This document shows positions 27,364 to 36,006 of a stretch of 64,000 nt of DNA, in pieces. Within the stretch, counting starts at the first letter, position 1; each line of letters starts with the position of its first letter. This DNA comes from CAZTJA01 sp964613745. Its GTDB lineage: Bacteria > Desulfobacterota > Desulfomonilia > Desulfomonilales > Desulfomonilaceae. The stretch spans positions 1-64,000 of the forward strand of contig CAZTJA010000001.1 of NCBI GenBank assembly GCA_964613745.1, read 5' to 3'. The translations under genes were made by a program, and so were the position numbers. Below the pieces are notes generated by a model. That model was given only the letters and a program-made list of their open reading frames with translations, did not search any database and was not told where the DNA came from.

Positions 27364-27754
27364 TGATCTACATACCCTTAATCAATTGTTGTTAGCTAGC
27401 CGGGAATGATGTCGCTATAGAATCCACCGTGAAGAATGCATTTTGCTTAACAAATTCATTTAGAAGGACATGGCACTTCACCTGACTTCCGTATCCACAG
27501 ACATTAATAATTTCTTTGGTTTACATTCTCGAAATGCTTTCTCAAGATCACGGTACTGTATCAATTTCGAGCTTAAACTATATTTTGCTGATTCACAATT
27601 GTCTTACAATTTCCAAACTGTTACTTCTCGACTCTGTGCTCTTGCATACAGCGAACGTCATCTCACGCGGAGAAGCCATGACGGTATTGGGGAAGCATCC
27701 CATGCTTAAGAGAGATATTTCCTGATTGCGATCTGCTCGGATTGACCATGAATC
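27364..27754. other. Gap between the histidine kinase and the transporter operon
   Basis: No supported gene. A + strand open frame at 27470-27709 lacks a ribosome binding site and any protein-like pattern. The region presumably carries the promoter of the kinase (on the minus strand), but I found no strong -35/-10 pair. Confidence 0.3.
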
Positions 27755-28471
27755 TCACATTCCCAAATAGGCCTTTCGGACCTCTTCGGACTCCAATAAT
27801 TCTCCAGAAAGTCCAGTTTGAACTATTCTGCCGTTCTGAATCACATATCCCCGATGTGCAATCTCAAGAGCCTCCTGAACCATCTGTTCTACAAGAAGAA
27901 CGGTAGTACCCGAGCCGTTTATCGCTGTGATTGTCTCCATCATCTTTTCAACCATGCTAGGCATTAAACCCAAGGACATCTCATCGAGCATAAGCAGTTT
28001 GGGTTTTGACATTAAGCCTCGGGCAATGGCAAGCATCTGCTGTTCGCCGCCGCTTAAAGTTTCGGCGGTTTGTTTGGAACGTGCTCGCAAAACCGGAAAG
28101 ATCGTCAGTAATTCATCTATCCGACGATTCACTTCGGATTGTGACTTTTCGGTATATGCTCCCAGAACAAGATTTTTCTTCACCGATAATTTGCCAAAAA
28201 TCCTTCGACCTTCGGGGACATAGCTGATTCCTAATTTGAGTATGTTGTGAGCGGGAAGACTGGAAATATTCTGCCCGGAAAAGAATATGTTGCCTTGGAT
28301 GGGATGTATGAGCCCGCTGATTGCCCGCATTGTCGTGGTTTTCCCTGCTCCGTTGGCACCGACGATCGCAACCAATTCTCCGGGACGGATCTCTAATGAA
28401 ATCCCCAACACCACCGGAATGCCGTCATATCCCGCATACAGGTCGTCTATCTTGAGAATCGGCTCAGTCAA
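27755..28471 (-). CDS. livF: Branched-chain-type ABC transporter ATPase (LivF)
   Basis: Second ATPase of a hydrophobic-amino-acid-type importer. Walker A GANGAGKTT, signature LSGGEQQML, Walker B LLMLDEMSLGL, and switch His replaced by LLVEQMVQEA as usual for LivF. It has 238 residues. The start overlaps the end of livG by eight bases. The cluster runs livK, livH, livM, livG, livF on the minus strand. Confidence 0.94.
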   Translation of the reverse strand: MTEPILKIDDLYAGYDGIPVVLGISLEIRPGELVAIVGANGAGKTTTMRAISGLIHPIQGNIFFSGQNISSLPAHNILKLGISYVPEGRRIFGKLSVKKNLVLGAYTEKSQSEVNRRIDELLTIFPVLRARSKQTAETLSGGEQQMLAIARGLMSKPKLLMLDEMSLGLMPSMVEKMMETITAINGSGTTVLLVEQMVQEALEIAHRGYVIQNGRIVQTGLSGELLESEEVRKAYLGM

Positions 28472-29219
28472 CGTTTTTCTCCTTTAGTTTCCTATAACGC
28501 TGACTGTACTTCGCACCTAAATATGCCTCAATTACATGCTCATCGTGGGAGACCCGATCCGGGGTATCTTCCGCAATTTTGATTCCGCCATCTAAGACTA
28601 CGATCTTGTCCGCTATCGGCATAATACCTTCTAAAACATGTTCAACAATCATCAATGTGAGGCCCTTTTCACGTAACTTTTGGATTACGTCTACTGACTC
28701 CTTAACTTCGGTAGACGTAAGCCCGGCCATCACCTCATCGAGCATCAGCAGTTTTGGATCCGTTGCAAGGGCTCTTGCCATTTCAAGGCGTTTTTTTAGC
28801 CCAATGGATAATTCTCCTGCAGGTCTTTCTTCTACGGATTCAAGATTGCATAATCGCAAACATTCTTCAGCTTTTTTAAACGCATTGCGGTTGTCGGGGC
28901 ATTTCAAGAAGGCCCCCACGAGTACATTATCAAAGACCGTCATGTCCTTGAGAGGCCGTACGACTTGGAATGTTCTAACAGCACCTTTAGCTGCAATGTG
29001 GTAAGGTTTACGACCGGTTATGTCATCCCCATCGAAGAATATTCGTCCCTCGGTGGGTTTATAAAGACCCGAGACGCAATTGAAAAGAGTCGTTTTTCCC
29101 GCTCCATTGGGGCCTATCAAACCCACAATGGACTTTGGCTCAACGGTGAAGCTTATCCGACGATTGGCTACCAGCTCTCCAAACTTCATAGTGACATCCC
29201 GAACATCCAGGAGAGCCAT
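28464..29219 (-). CDS. livG: Branched-chain-type ABC transporter ATPase (LivG)
   Basis: First ATPase of the importer, 251 residues. Walker A GPNGAGKTTLFN, Walker B KLLMLDEVMAGL, and H-loop IVEHVLEG are present. The signature is LSIGLKKRLE rather than LSGGQ, as in other LivG proteins. ATG 29219 follows the livM stop after a single base, so the genes are tightly coupled. Confidence 0.94.
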   Translation of the reverse strand: MALLDVRDVTMKFGELVANRRISFTVEPKSIVGLIGPNGAGKTTLFNCVSGLYKPTEGRIFFDGDDITGRKPYHIAAKGAVRTFQVVRPLKDMTVFDNVLVGAFLKCPDNRNAFKKAEECLRLCNLESVEERPAGELSIGLKKRLEMARALATDPKLLMLDEVMAGLTSTEVKESVDVIQKLREKGLTLMIVEHVLEGIMPIADKIVVLDGGIKIAEDTPDRVSHDEHVIEAYLGAKYSQRYRKLKEKNVD

Positions 29220-29220
29220 A

Positions 29221-30225
29221 TTAATTTACCCTTTTTGAAGCTTTTCCGTTGGCGGCCCATTGCCGAACATCGCGAATGATGCCAATCATTCCGTCCGGTT
29301 GTTTGACGACCATGAGAATGATAAGGACCCCAAATATTATCAAATCGACACCGCCTCCCAAACCGCCCCAGAATGCTCGCGTATACTCTTGAAGGGGGAT
29401 AAGGACGGAAGCTCCCAAAAGAGGGCCGACGAGAGTTCCCGCTCCACCCAGGATGGTAACCAATACAAACTTCATTGACATATCAAGGGACATGACCATA
29501 GGAGGATCGACCCGAAGATTATATTGCACAAAAAAAGCGCCACACATAGCGGCCATGGCTGCAGAAAGAGCCATTGCAGCTAGTTTTACGGCCGTGCTGT
29601 TTACTCCAAGGGATTCCGCAGTTTCCTGGCCTTCTCGGACGGCACGCATGTAGTAACCAAATCTGTGGCCCTCAAGCCAACGTACGATGCCGAAAATAAT
29701 CACAAACATTACTAAAACCGTATAGTAATAACCTATTTTGGAGTCGTGCCACATGAGATTGGAAAACCCCTCTTTTATGATCGGGTAATCAAGTCCCAAT
29801 GCGCCACCCACCCAATCCCAAACAAGAAAGGCTCTATTGAAGATTTCAACAATTGCAAACGTAGCGATGGCAAAATAGTGTCCGCTCAGTTTAAAACAAG
29901 GATAACTAATGATCACGGCCACCAAAGATGCTGCAACCATACCGATTACAATTCCCGGCCAGGGTGAAATACCATATGTTACAACGGCCATTCCCGCGCC
30001 GTATGCACCAATTCCAAAGAATACGGAATGTCCGAAAGAAACTTGACCACAATAGCCTCCAATTATGTTCCAAGCCTGAGCCATCGCAGCAAATAGCAGT
30101 ATAAGGATGATTACATGCAATCGGAAGGAATTGCCTGAAATCGCCGGAATGACGGGTAATAGAGCTAAGAGCACGATGAACGCGAGCCAAACCAAGTCTC
30201 TTGAGGTAAATGTTCTCAGTTGCAC
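29221..30225 (-). CDS. livM: Branched-chain-type ABC transporter permease (LivM)
   Basis: Integral membrane subunit, 334 residues, with about nine hydrophobic segments. Family signature seen in GGYCGQVSFGHSVFFGIGAY and in the cytoplasmic loop REGQETAESLGVNSTAVKLA that contacts the ATPases. The first base after its stop leads straight into livG. Confidence 0.94.
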   Translation of the reverse strand: MQLRTFTSRDLVWLAFIVLLALLPVIPAISGNSFRLHVIILILLFAAMAQAWNIIGGYCGQVSFGHSVFFGIGAYGAGMAVVTYGISPWPGIVIGMVAASLVAVIISYPCFKLSGHYFAIATFAIVEIFNRAFLVWDWVGGALGLDYPIIKEGFSNLMWHDSKIGYYYTVLVMFVIIFGIVRWLEGHRFGYYMRAVREGQETAESLGVNSTAVKLAAMALSAAMAAMCGAFFVQYNLRVDPPMVMSLDMSMKFVLVTILGGAGTLVGPLLGASVLIPLQEYTRAFWGGLGGGVDLIIFGVLIILMVVKQPDGMIGIIRDVRQWAANGKASKRVN

Positions 30226-30229
30226 TGGA

Positions 30230-31090
30230 CTACCATCCGAAAATACCTTTGGGTCTGAGGAAGATCACGGCCAAATAGAGACCGAAGACGGCAATATACT
30301 TGAATACAGGCGCTATGTAGAATCCGGCAAGGGCCTCTACTATTCCCACCAGTATGCCCGATAGAAAAGCACCTGGAATGCTTCCGAAGCCACCCATCGC
30401 AACGCAGATGAATGCAATGAGCCCGAACATGGATCCGACTTCAGGATGAACAGCGAGATACGAAGGCATTATTCCACCGGCTATTCCTACGCAGGCTCCA
30501 CCAATACCAAACACCAGAACATAAATTCTTTCCGTGTTAATCCCCATCAATTCGGCGGCATCGCGGTCCATAGCAGTAGCCTGAACGGCCCAGCCGAATT
30601 TAGTGTAGTTTACAAGCAGATAGAGCAGCCCAACAACAACTAGAGCCAACAATGCTGCAGCGAACTGGGGAACCGCAATTATGAGAGTTCCTATATTTAG
30701 AGTTTTTCCTCCTAGCCAAGTGTCGGAAAGGATCAAGAAATTCGGTGAAAACCGGTTCATGCAGAGATTTTTTAAAAACATTGCGAGGCCGAACGTAGCA
30801 AGCAGAGCAACCAAACCAGGTTTTCCGATTGTGTATCGTATGATTAGCTTGTACGTCAAAACACCGATCATGAAAATGAAGGCACCGGCTGCGACCGTTG
30901 AAATAACCGGATCCACATTGACGAGGAATCCCAACCAGTAGCTTACGTACATAGCCACCATGAGATATTCGCCGTGGGCGAAGTTGATGACGTCCATGAC
31001 GCCCCATATTAGACACAACCCCGCTGCAACAAGGGCGTACATCATTCCGCTTAGTAAACCGTCGATCAAAACTTGTAAGAAAGTTTCCAA
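30230..31090 (-). CDS. livH: Branched-chain-type ABC transporter permease (LivH)
   Basis: Integral membrane subunit with about eight segments. Typical N-terminus METFLQVLIDGLLSGMMYAL and the GVMDVINFAHGEYLMVAMYV motif, plus the ATPase-coupling loop TAMDRDAAELMGINTERIY. Start TTG 31090 is chosen because GAGG precedes it and the protein then begins as family members do; a TTG at 31108 is possible. It has about 286 residues and lies four bases upstream of livM. Confidence 0.92.
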   Translation of the reverse strand: METFLQVLIDGLLSGMMYALVAAGLCLIWGVMDVINFAHGEYLMVAMYVSYWLGFLVNVDPVISTVAAGAFIFMIGVLTYKLIIRYTIGKPGLVALLATFGLAMFLKNLCMNRFSPNFLILSDTWLGGKTLNIGTLIIAVPQFAAALLALVVVGLLYLLVNYTKFGWAVQATAMDRDAAELMGINTERIYVLVFGIGGACVGIAGGIMPSYLAVHPEVGSMFGLIAFICVAMGGFGSIPGAFLSGILVGIVEALAGFYIAPVFKYIAVFGLYLAVIFLRPKGIFGW

Positions 31091-31180
31091 ATCCGCAGCC
31101 TCATCCAAATCTATGGACCGTTAAATTCAAACAATGATTGCTTGTGCCCCTGCTTTGATTCTTCGAAGTCACAACTGGAA

Positions 31181-31228
31181 TTGGCGGCACAAGGCGGGTG
31201 TTTTCAAAAAACATCCATGTGCCGCCAA
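31181..31228 (-). promoter_or_regulatory. Stem-loop between livK and livH
   Basis: TTGGCGGCACA (31181-31191) pairs with TGTGCCGCCAA (31218-31228), 11 base pairs around a 26-base loop. No T tract follows on the minus strand. It probably stabilises the livK message or limits read-through into livHMGF, keeping the binding protein in excess. Confidence 0.5.
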
Positions 31229-31257
31229 AGTTGTCATTCTGAAAAGAATGAAGTTTC

Positions 31258-32538
31258 TTATCTCTGATTCCATGGTTTCATAGGAAACACTATTTCCGTA
31301 TCGGCCATTTCAACCGGGAATATGCGTTTGTACTCACCGCCTTGTAGCTGCGTCACCACGCTATGTGCTTTGGCGTTCTGCCCGCCTTTTACGAAGCCGA
31401 CTTTTCCGCCCAGAGACAAGGGAGAATCCCATTCGTTTGCATGGAGAGTTTCCGCAACTTTTTCGGCATCGAGTGAACCGGCTTTTTGAATGGCCTGTGC
31501 TAATACCAGCATGGCAACGGCTTCTTGGATGCTGTCTCCATCGAAGGGAACGCCACCGGTTTTCGATTTAAAAATCTTTTCCACGTCATCAACTGCGGGC
31601 ATCAGAACTGCGAACTGAGGCGAATATGCCGTAGATCCCATGAAATAATCTGCATCGCCGGCGAGCTGTTTGGTGATTACCGGATCCTGATAACCCGAGC
31701 AATAATTAATAGCTATTTTGGGTAGCCACGACATCTGCTTCATCGTACGGACCCAAAGCGAATAGTCCGCTCCAAGCAATGCTCCAAACACTGCGTCCGG
31801 ATTGGCGTTTTTCAGAGTCTGTACTTCACTGTTAAGATTGGTAGCTCCGGGGCTGAATGGAACATCCGAAACTACTTTGAGTCCTGCAGCAGCGGCCGCT
31901 TTTTTTGCTTCGCCCGCTGCATGCTTTCCAAATTCGCTATTCTCGTAGATCACTCCAATCGTCTCAATTTTTGCGCCCTTTTTTTCATTGAGCCACTTGA
32001 GTACTTCTACAAATTCCACTGACTCCGTTTCATCCGTCGGAGCAAGCCGGAAAAAGTAATTCATATCCCGTTGGGTCAGAGCTGCCGAGCTTGAGGCACC
32101 GCACATGAAAATACGTTTCATGCGTTCGGCAACCAAACTGGCCGGTTTGCTCACGGAGCTATTGTACGAACCGATGATGGCCCAAACGCCCTCTTGGTTG
32201 AAGAGGCGTTCTGCTTCGGATTTACCGACATCCGGTTTCCCCTGACTGTCCGCGTGTACGAGCACTATTTTATGGCCGTCGAGAATTCCCTCCTGATCGG
32301 CTAGGGGAACTTTGATTTCAGGGTGCTTGTTATTGATAATTTCGACTGCGGTTTGAACGGCGGCCTGGCATCTCTGGCCGGCAGTGGCAACCGGACCGGT
32401 GAGAGGAAAAAGAGTTCCAATCTTTATGATTTTTTCTTGAGCTACACTGGGATCCGCTGTCGGTCCAAAGCCGACTACCAGCGACACCAAAGCGATACAG
32501 ATCGCCCACCGTGTCCAGCGATAAGTGTTAAGAGACAT
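31258..32538 (-). CDS. livK: Periplasmic substrate-binding protein of the branched-chain-type ABC importer
   Basis: 426 residues with a signal peptide (about 1-33, WAICIALVSLVVGFG, cleaved near SVAQ). The mature protein starts IIKIGTLFPLTGPVATAGQR, typical of type I periplasmic binding proteins, with GSYNSSVSKPASLVAE and FRLAPTDETESVEFVE as ligand-contact regions. GAGGAG precedes the ATG. Members of this family also carry amides and aromatic acids; the nearby benzoyl-CoA genes make an aromatic acid conceivable, but the sequence does not settle the ligand. Confidence 0.9.
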   Translation of the reverse strand: MSLNTYRWTRWAICIALVSLVVGFGPTADPSVAQEKIIKIGTLFPLTGPVATAGQRCQAAVQTAVEIINNKHPEIKVPLADQEGILDGHKIVLVHADSQGKPDVGKSEAERLFNQEGVWAIIGSYNSSVSKPASLVAERMKRIFMCGASSSAALTQRDMNYFFRLAPTDETESVEFVEVLKWLNEKKGAKIETIGVIYENSEFGKHAAGEAKKAAAAAGLKVVSDVPFSPGATNLNSEVQTLKNANPDAVFGALLGADYSLWVRTMKQMSWLPKIAINYCSGYQDPVITKQLAGDADYFMGSTAYSPQFAVLMPAVDDVEKIFKSKTGGVPFDGDSIQEAVAMLVLAQAIQKAGSLDAEKVAETLHANEWDSPLSLGGKVGFVKGGQNAKAHSVVTQLQGGEYKRIFPVEMADTEIVFPMKPWNQR

Positions 32539-32669
32539 CGAGTAATACTCCTCATTTAGAATAGCGGCGCAGTGCCGTGTGTAAGCAACGAGAAACCAGC
32601 TGCATTAAAGTATACAGGCCGAGAAATTTCCCTGTATTTATGCATTAAGTTGAAGGCTGAGAATTCAGC

Positions 32670-32698
32670 ATTTTGTCTGAACGACAATTTTGAGTCAA
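32670..32698 (-). promoter_or_regulatory. Candidate promoter of the liv operon
   Basis: Read on the minus strand: TTGACT (32698-32693), 17-base spacer, CAAAAT (32675-32670). Good -35, moderate -10. The leader to livK would be about 125 bases. Confidence 0.4.
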
Positions 32699-32854
32699 TA
32701 GGTTTTAGGAGATAGGGAATTCCAATTCGATAACTACAAAAATGGTGAGAGCATACGTGAGTTATGAGTCGATATTTCGCAGGGAGTCAAAAATCCTTGG
32801 GTGGCCATGGTGAGTCGAACAGCCACCCTTAATTCCTGTGTTGAATGTTCTCAA

Positions 32855-32938
32855 TCACAAATTGGTCATTACAATTGTGGAGACCAGACTCGCCAGCAAC
32901 ATGATGAACATTGATAATTCCGCTATCTTCTTGGACAT
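32855..32938 (-). CDS. Candidate 27-residue single-pass membrane peptide
   Basis: A minus-strand ATG at 32938, five bases after AAGGGGGC, opens a 27-codon frame ending in TGA. The peptide has a charged start (MSKKIAEL), then a hydrophobic run (SMFIMLLASLVSTIVM) and a short TNL tail, as in small membrane proteins. It is too short for statistical support, is not recognised, and could be chance. The ribosome binding site and hydrophobic pattern are the argument. Confidence 0.4.
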   Translation of the reverse strand: MSKKIAELSMFIMLLASLVSTIVMTNL

Positions 32939-33173
32939 TTCAGCCCCCTTAAAGCCTGATATTCGAATAAACAACCATTGGGATCACCTGAAGCAAATAT
33001 CGTGCTGGTTAAGATACGCAGTTTTGCTGGAGGTTTTAGCCAGTTTACAGAGATTTGTTTGTACATTTTTGGCGGTAAGAATTTACATTATTGAACAGAG
33101 CAGGGAGGTATGTCGGAATATTGCGGTTCGACTGCTTACCGAAAGTCCTCTATCATGGGTAATTAGTTCAAAC

Positions 33174-33740
33174 TTATAAATTTGGATTTGTCCAGACTAC
33201 GCGGACGAGATAACCCGAGTCTGAAAGATTGGGCATGGGTGTCGAGTGGCGGCATAAACGTGATGCCTGCAAATCTCTCATCAAATCCAAAGCATCTTCG
33301 TTTTCGAGAATGATTCCTCTTTCCAGGAAGATCGGCCCGATTTCTTCGATAAGCAAATTAAAAAGTCTGATTGTACAGATTCCGGCATCATTAGGTTCAC
33401 CCGAAGGTTCACCACGATGAGTGATCGAGCTGCGCATACCCGCGAAAAAACCTCCTTTACGGAACGCTGCTCCAACAAATCCAGGCATTGCAGCGGACAA
33501 TGCTAACCTGGATCCCGCAAACACGAAGGCCGATTCTACATCATCAACAGCCTTGCCATTGAGGAAAATCGTGTTGATCCTATTCTTCACGTAGTCGGCC
33601 GGAATTCCCACGTGCTCTTGCAATAGCACACTGATACTTCGTCCCGGATCAATCGAAATTTGAAATCCCTTTTGCAGGTACTTCGAGAAAATGCCGATGG
33701 ATTCATCAGGGCAATCAAATGTTAGAGTTTGCAATTTCAT
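33174..33740 (-). CDS. MoaD/ThiS-like protein with C-terminal extension, next to AOR
   Basis: 188 residues, not a named family to me. Residues about 35-95 follow the beta-grasp pattern of MoaD/ThiS proteins: a helix ending in G-I-P (VLLQEHVGIP), a strand with FLNGKAVDD, and a turn to SRLALSAAMPGFVGA where MoaD proteins end in P-P-x-A-G-G. No terminal Gly-Gly is present and about 95 residues follow, with ILENEDALDLMRDLQASRLC near the end. It lies directly after the AOR gene, separated by a hairpin whose T tract reaches almost to the start. ATG 33740 is used; no strong ribosome binding site is visible. Confidence 0.68.
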   Translation of the reverse strand: MKLQTLTFDCPDESIGIFSKYLQKGFQISIDPGRSISVLLQEHVGIPADYVKNRINTIFLNGKAVDDVESAFVFAGSRLALSAAMPGFVGAAFRKGGFFAGMRSSITHRGEPSGEPNDAGICTIRLFNLLIEEIGPIFLERGIILENEDALDLMRDLQASRLCRHSTPMPNLSDSGYLVRVVWTNPNL

Positions 33741-33753
33741 GTCCAAAAATGAA

Positions 33754-33774
33754 GAGAGGCCAATAAGGCCTCTC
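33754..33774 (-). terminator. Intrinsic terminator after the AOR gene
   Basis: GAGAGGCC (33754-33761) pairs with GGCCTCTC (33767-33774) around AATAA. On the minus strand it is followed by TTCATTTTT. The downstream MoaD-like gene starts only about 14 bases later, so it must rely on read-through or its expression is deliberately limited. Confidence 0.75.
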
Positions 33775-33797
33775 GTTTATAATTCCAAATAGATAGC

Positions 33798-35534
33798 CTA
33801 CCAGTTAAACACCTTGTCAAGCTCAGAATCGGGAATGGAAAATGTGAGATCCGTGGGGAGCAGTTTTTCCTTCTTGAAAAATTCAGGTACGCGATCATCG
33901 GCTGCAGTCAATCCGGCTTTCATGTTGAATTCTCGTTCAGTTTTGAGAACCATTTTTCCGAGTGCCGAAACGTCATCGCCGGTCATATTGAGACCGTAAA
34001 ACGCATTAATCATATCAACCAGTGCTTGAAAAGTCTCCGGCTGATCCAAAACCGCAAAAGCTATGAACAGGCACATTCCCGTTGAGTCTACAGCGGCAGT
34101 AGCAATCTGGAGATTTCGTGACAATTCGATCTGCCCCTCAGTTGAGTGAGGATCGACGAAACCGCCAACCTTGAGAATGTTTGTAGCGACCGCATAGCCC
34201 GCAGTATGATCTGCACCCATAGGGCTCGTGGCATATGTAACGCCGATGCCTAATACTCCACGAGGATCATAAGCCGGCATAGCCTGATTTTTCACTACAG
34301 GTACCCGTTCGACTCCAAGACACTTGCCGGTCACTCCCGCTCCGCTGCCCAGTATCTTACCCAGAAATGTTCCTTTACCTACTTCATGGACAAGGTTTAT
34401 AGCGGCTTCAGCGTCACCGAATTTGGCGATGCCTGCTTCCATAGCCACGGCTATGGTTGCGCCCATTTCAATAGTGTCGACCCCGTAATCGTCATCGAGT
34501 CTGTCTAAAGTGGCGATCGCATCAAGATCATCTATTCCACAGTTGCCGCCATGAGCCCATACAGTCTCGTATTCGGGCTGTTTAGTTACATACTTTCCAT
34601 CTTTGTCGACGTAAATTCCCGAACATCTAATCACGCAACCCCTGTGGCACCCGTGTGTTGGGTTACCGCCGCGCTCCTGTTCCGTTTGCGCCTGAGTCTC
34701 TCCACTAATTTTGCTGCATCCGTCAAACCGACCCCACATGAAGTTTTTGGTAGGGTAAGAACAAGCTTCATTTAATACATTAGTGAGCACGTTTGTTCCA
34801 AAGGCAGGCAGTCCTTCTCCGGTGACCGGGTGCTTTTTGAGTCCATCGACCCAGCGCTTATTGGCTTCTTTGAACTTTTCCGGGTCGGCAGGGGTCCGCA
34901 TCTTTGTGCCCTCATCATTAATGACGATGGCTTTTACTCCTTTTGAACCCATAACTGCTCCGACGCCACCCCGACCACAATGCCTCGTCGGTCGTAATTC
35001 CATGTCCGTACATGCGATTGATGCAGCGCCCAATTTCATCTCACCGGCGGGTCCTATGGATATGCAGCAGATTTTCTCTCCAAATTCCGACTTCATTTTG
35101 TCGACTAGATCGTAATTACCGAGTTTTTTGAGGCTGTTGTCGGGAGTTATTTTTACTCCCTTAGAATCAACATAAACCTTGTACAAAGTGTCGTCTTTCG
35201 GTTTGCCTTCCAGAATCATGGCGGCGATACCCAATCTACCCAAAACCTGAGCCGGCTGGCCACCTGCATTTGATTCTTTTATTCCACCGGTGAGAGGGCT
35301 TTTGCAGCCGATTGAAAGACGACCGGATGTTGCTGCAACGGATCCGCTCAGCAAACCCGGAGCTATAACCAATTTGTTATCTTCTCCCAATGGGTGGCAA
35401 AGAGGCGGTACTTCTTTGGATATGAGGGTAGAAGTCAGGGCCCGTCCGCCTAACCCCGCGTAATCCCCTAATGGATGCTCAGTCACACTCGGCCCATTCT
35501 CTGCACTCATGTTGATACGTATAATCTTGTCCAT
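33798..35534 (-). CDS. aor: Tungsten-dependent aldehyde:ferredoxin oxidoreductase
   Basis: Oxidises aldehydes to acids with reduction of ferredoxin, or the reverse, using a bis-tungstopterin and one [4Fe-4S] cluster. It has 578 residues. Pterin-binding N-terminal domain: YAGLGGRALTSTLI and SGRLSIGCKSPLTGGIKES. Cluster ligands are Cys296, Cys300 and Cys304 (CHRGCVIRC) with Cys488 in STGMCLF. PEYETVWAHGGNCGIDDLDA is the second pterin contact. The spacing C-x3-C-x3-C differs from the C-x2-C-x3-C of Pyrococcus AOR. A GGAGGAGG site precedes the ATG. The related BamB subunit of benzoyl-CoA reductase is usually longer and sits with bamC-I genes, which are absent here. Confidence 0.93.
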   Translation of the reverse strand: MDKIIRINMSAENGPSVTEHPLGDYAGLGGRALTSTLISKEVPPLCHPLGEDNKLVIAPGLLSGSVAATSGRLSIGCKSPLTGGIKESNAGGQPAQVLGRLGIAAMILEGKPKDDTLYKVYVDSKGVKITPDNSLKKLGNYDLVDKMKSEFGEKICCISIGPAGEMKLGAASIACTDMELRPTRHCGRGGVGAVMGSKGVKAIVINDEGTKMRTPADPEKFKEANKRWVDGLKKHPVTGEGLPAFGTNVLTNVLNEACSYPTKNFMWGRFDGCSKISGETQAQTEQERGGNPTHGCHRGCVIRCSGIYVDKDGKYVTKQPEYETVWAHGGNCGIDDLDAIATLDRLDDDYGVDTIEMGATIAVAMEAGIAKFGDAEAAINLVHEVGKGTFLGKILGSGAGVTGKCLGVERVPVVKNQAMPAYDPRGVLGIGVTYATSPMGADHTAGYAVATNILKVGGFVDPHSTEGQIELSRNLQIATAAVDSTGMCLFIAFAVLDQPETFQALVDMINAFYGLNMTGDDVSALGKMVLKTEREFNMKAGLTAADDRVPEFFKKEKLLPTDLTFSIPDSELDKVFNW

Positions 35535-35599
35535 ATAATCCTCCTCCGGTCTGTCTATGCAGTTTGGAGAAACTGGTTGATACTGAAATTCTTAAGAAG

Positions 35600-35628
35600 A
35601 TCGTACCCGTCGAAATAAGGCGAGTCAA
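35600..35628 (-). promoter_or_regulatory. Promoter of the AOR gene
   Basis: On the minus strand TTGACT (35628-35623), 17-base spacer, TACGAT (35605-35600); start of transcription near 35593, about 60 bases before the AOR ATG. The same TACGAT -10 occurs before the 46.1-46.6 kb gene. Confidence 0.62.
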
Positions 35629-35766
35629 GGAAATAAATTTGAAAAACAAATAATTCTAATTACTTATGTCTTTTCTGACATAATTGAACGAGGGCTAATT
35701 AGCAGAAAGATCCAGGTATGACTTTAATAAGAGGTGGTAAAAGATTTCCATTTACACCACGCTACA

Positions 35767-36006
35767 TTAACCGCCGGCGATGGGAGGGAAAATCGAAAGT
35801 CTATCATTGTCCTTCAGCCTGTCGGTTTCATTGGCATGGATTCCGTTTAAAAATATAAGTCTTTGAACAGTATTTGGAATTTTAAACATCTTTATCACTT
35901 CATCGATAGTTGTATCCGCAGGCAATTCAATTGTGCAGGAATTTCCGCTTGACCCTTGAGGCAACAGAGGAGTGAAAGAAGCAAAAAGATTAAGAGTTAT
36001 TTTCAT
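35767..36006 (-). CDS. MoaD/ThiS-family ubiquitin-like sulfur carrier protein
   Basis: 79 residues with the small beta-grasp fold: MKITLNLFASFTPLLP first strand, TTIDEVIKMFKIP helix, LIFLNG strand, and C-terminal RLSIFPPIAGG ending in the Gly-Gly that is adenylated and thiocarboxylated. Carriers of this type donate sulfur for molybdopterin/tungstopterin, thiamine and related cofactors. Its ATG overlaps the end of larC by 17 bases with AGGAG inside larC, so it is translated from the larE-larC message. The next gene downstream is AOR, which fits a role in tungstopterin supply, but a role with the Lar proteins is also possible. Confidence 0.85.
   Translation of the reverse strand: MKITLNLFASFTPLLPQGSSGNSCTIELPADTTIDEVIKMFKIPNTVQRLIFLNGIHANETDRLKDNDRLSIFPPIAGG

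Larger units (their letters stand above)
32539..33173. other. Long gap upstream of livK
   Basis: Holds the livK promoter candidate (32670-32698) and one short, well-initiated minus-strand frame for a membrane peptide (32855-32938). A + strand frame at 32838-33179 has no ribosome binding site and an unlikely composition. Nothing else recognised. Confidence 0.45.

Noticed and set aside
27470..27709. 79-codon open frame between the kinase and livF
   Set aside because: No ribosome binding site and no protein-like pattern; treated as an empty gap.
28579..29004. 141-codon + strand open frame over livG
   Set aside because: Antisense shadow of a conserved ATPase gene.
32838..33179. 113-codon open frame on the + strand upstream of livK
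   Set aside because: No ribosome binding site, atypical composition, and it overlaps the antisense small peptide frame with a much better start.
33798..35534. AOR-family protein as BamB of class II benzoyl-CoA reductase
   Set aside because: It is shorter than BamB, neighbouring bamC-I genes are missing, and the surroundings are cofactor genes. A plain aldehyde oxidoreductase is the simpler reading.
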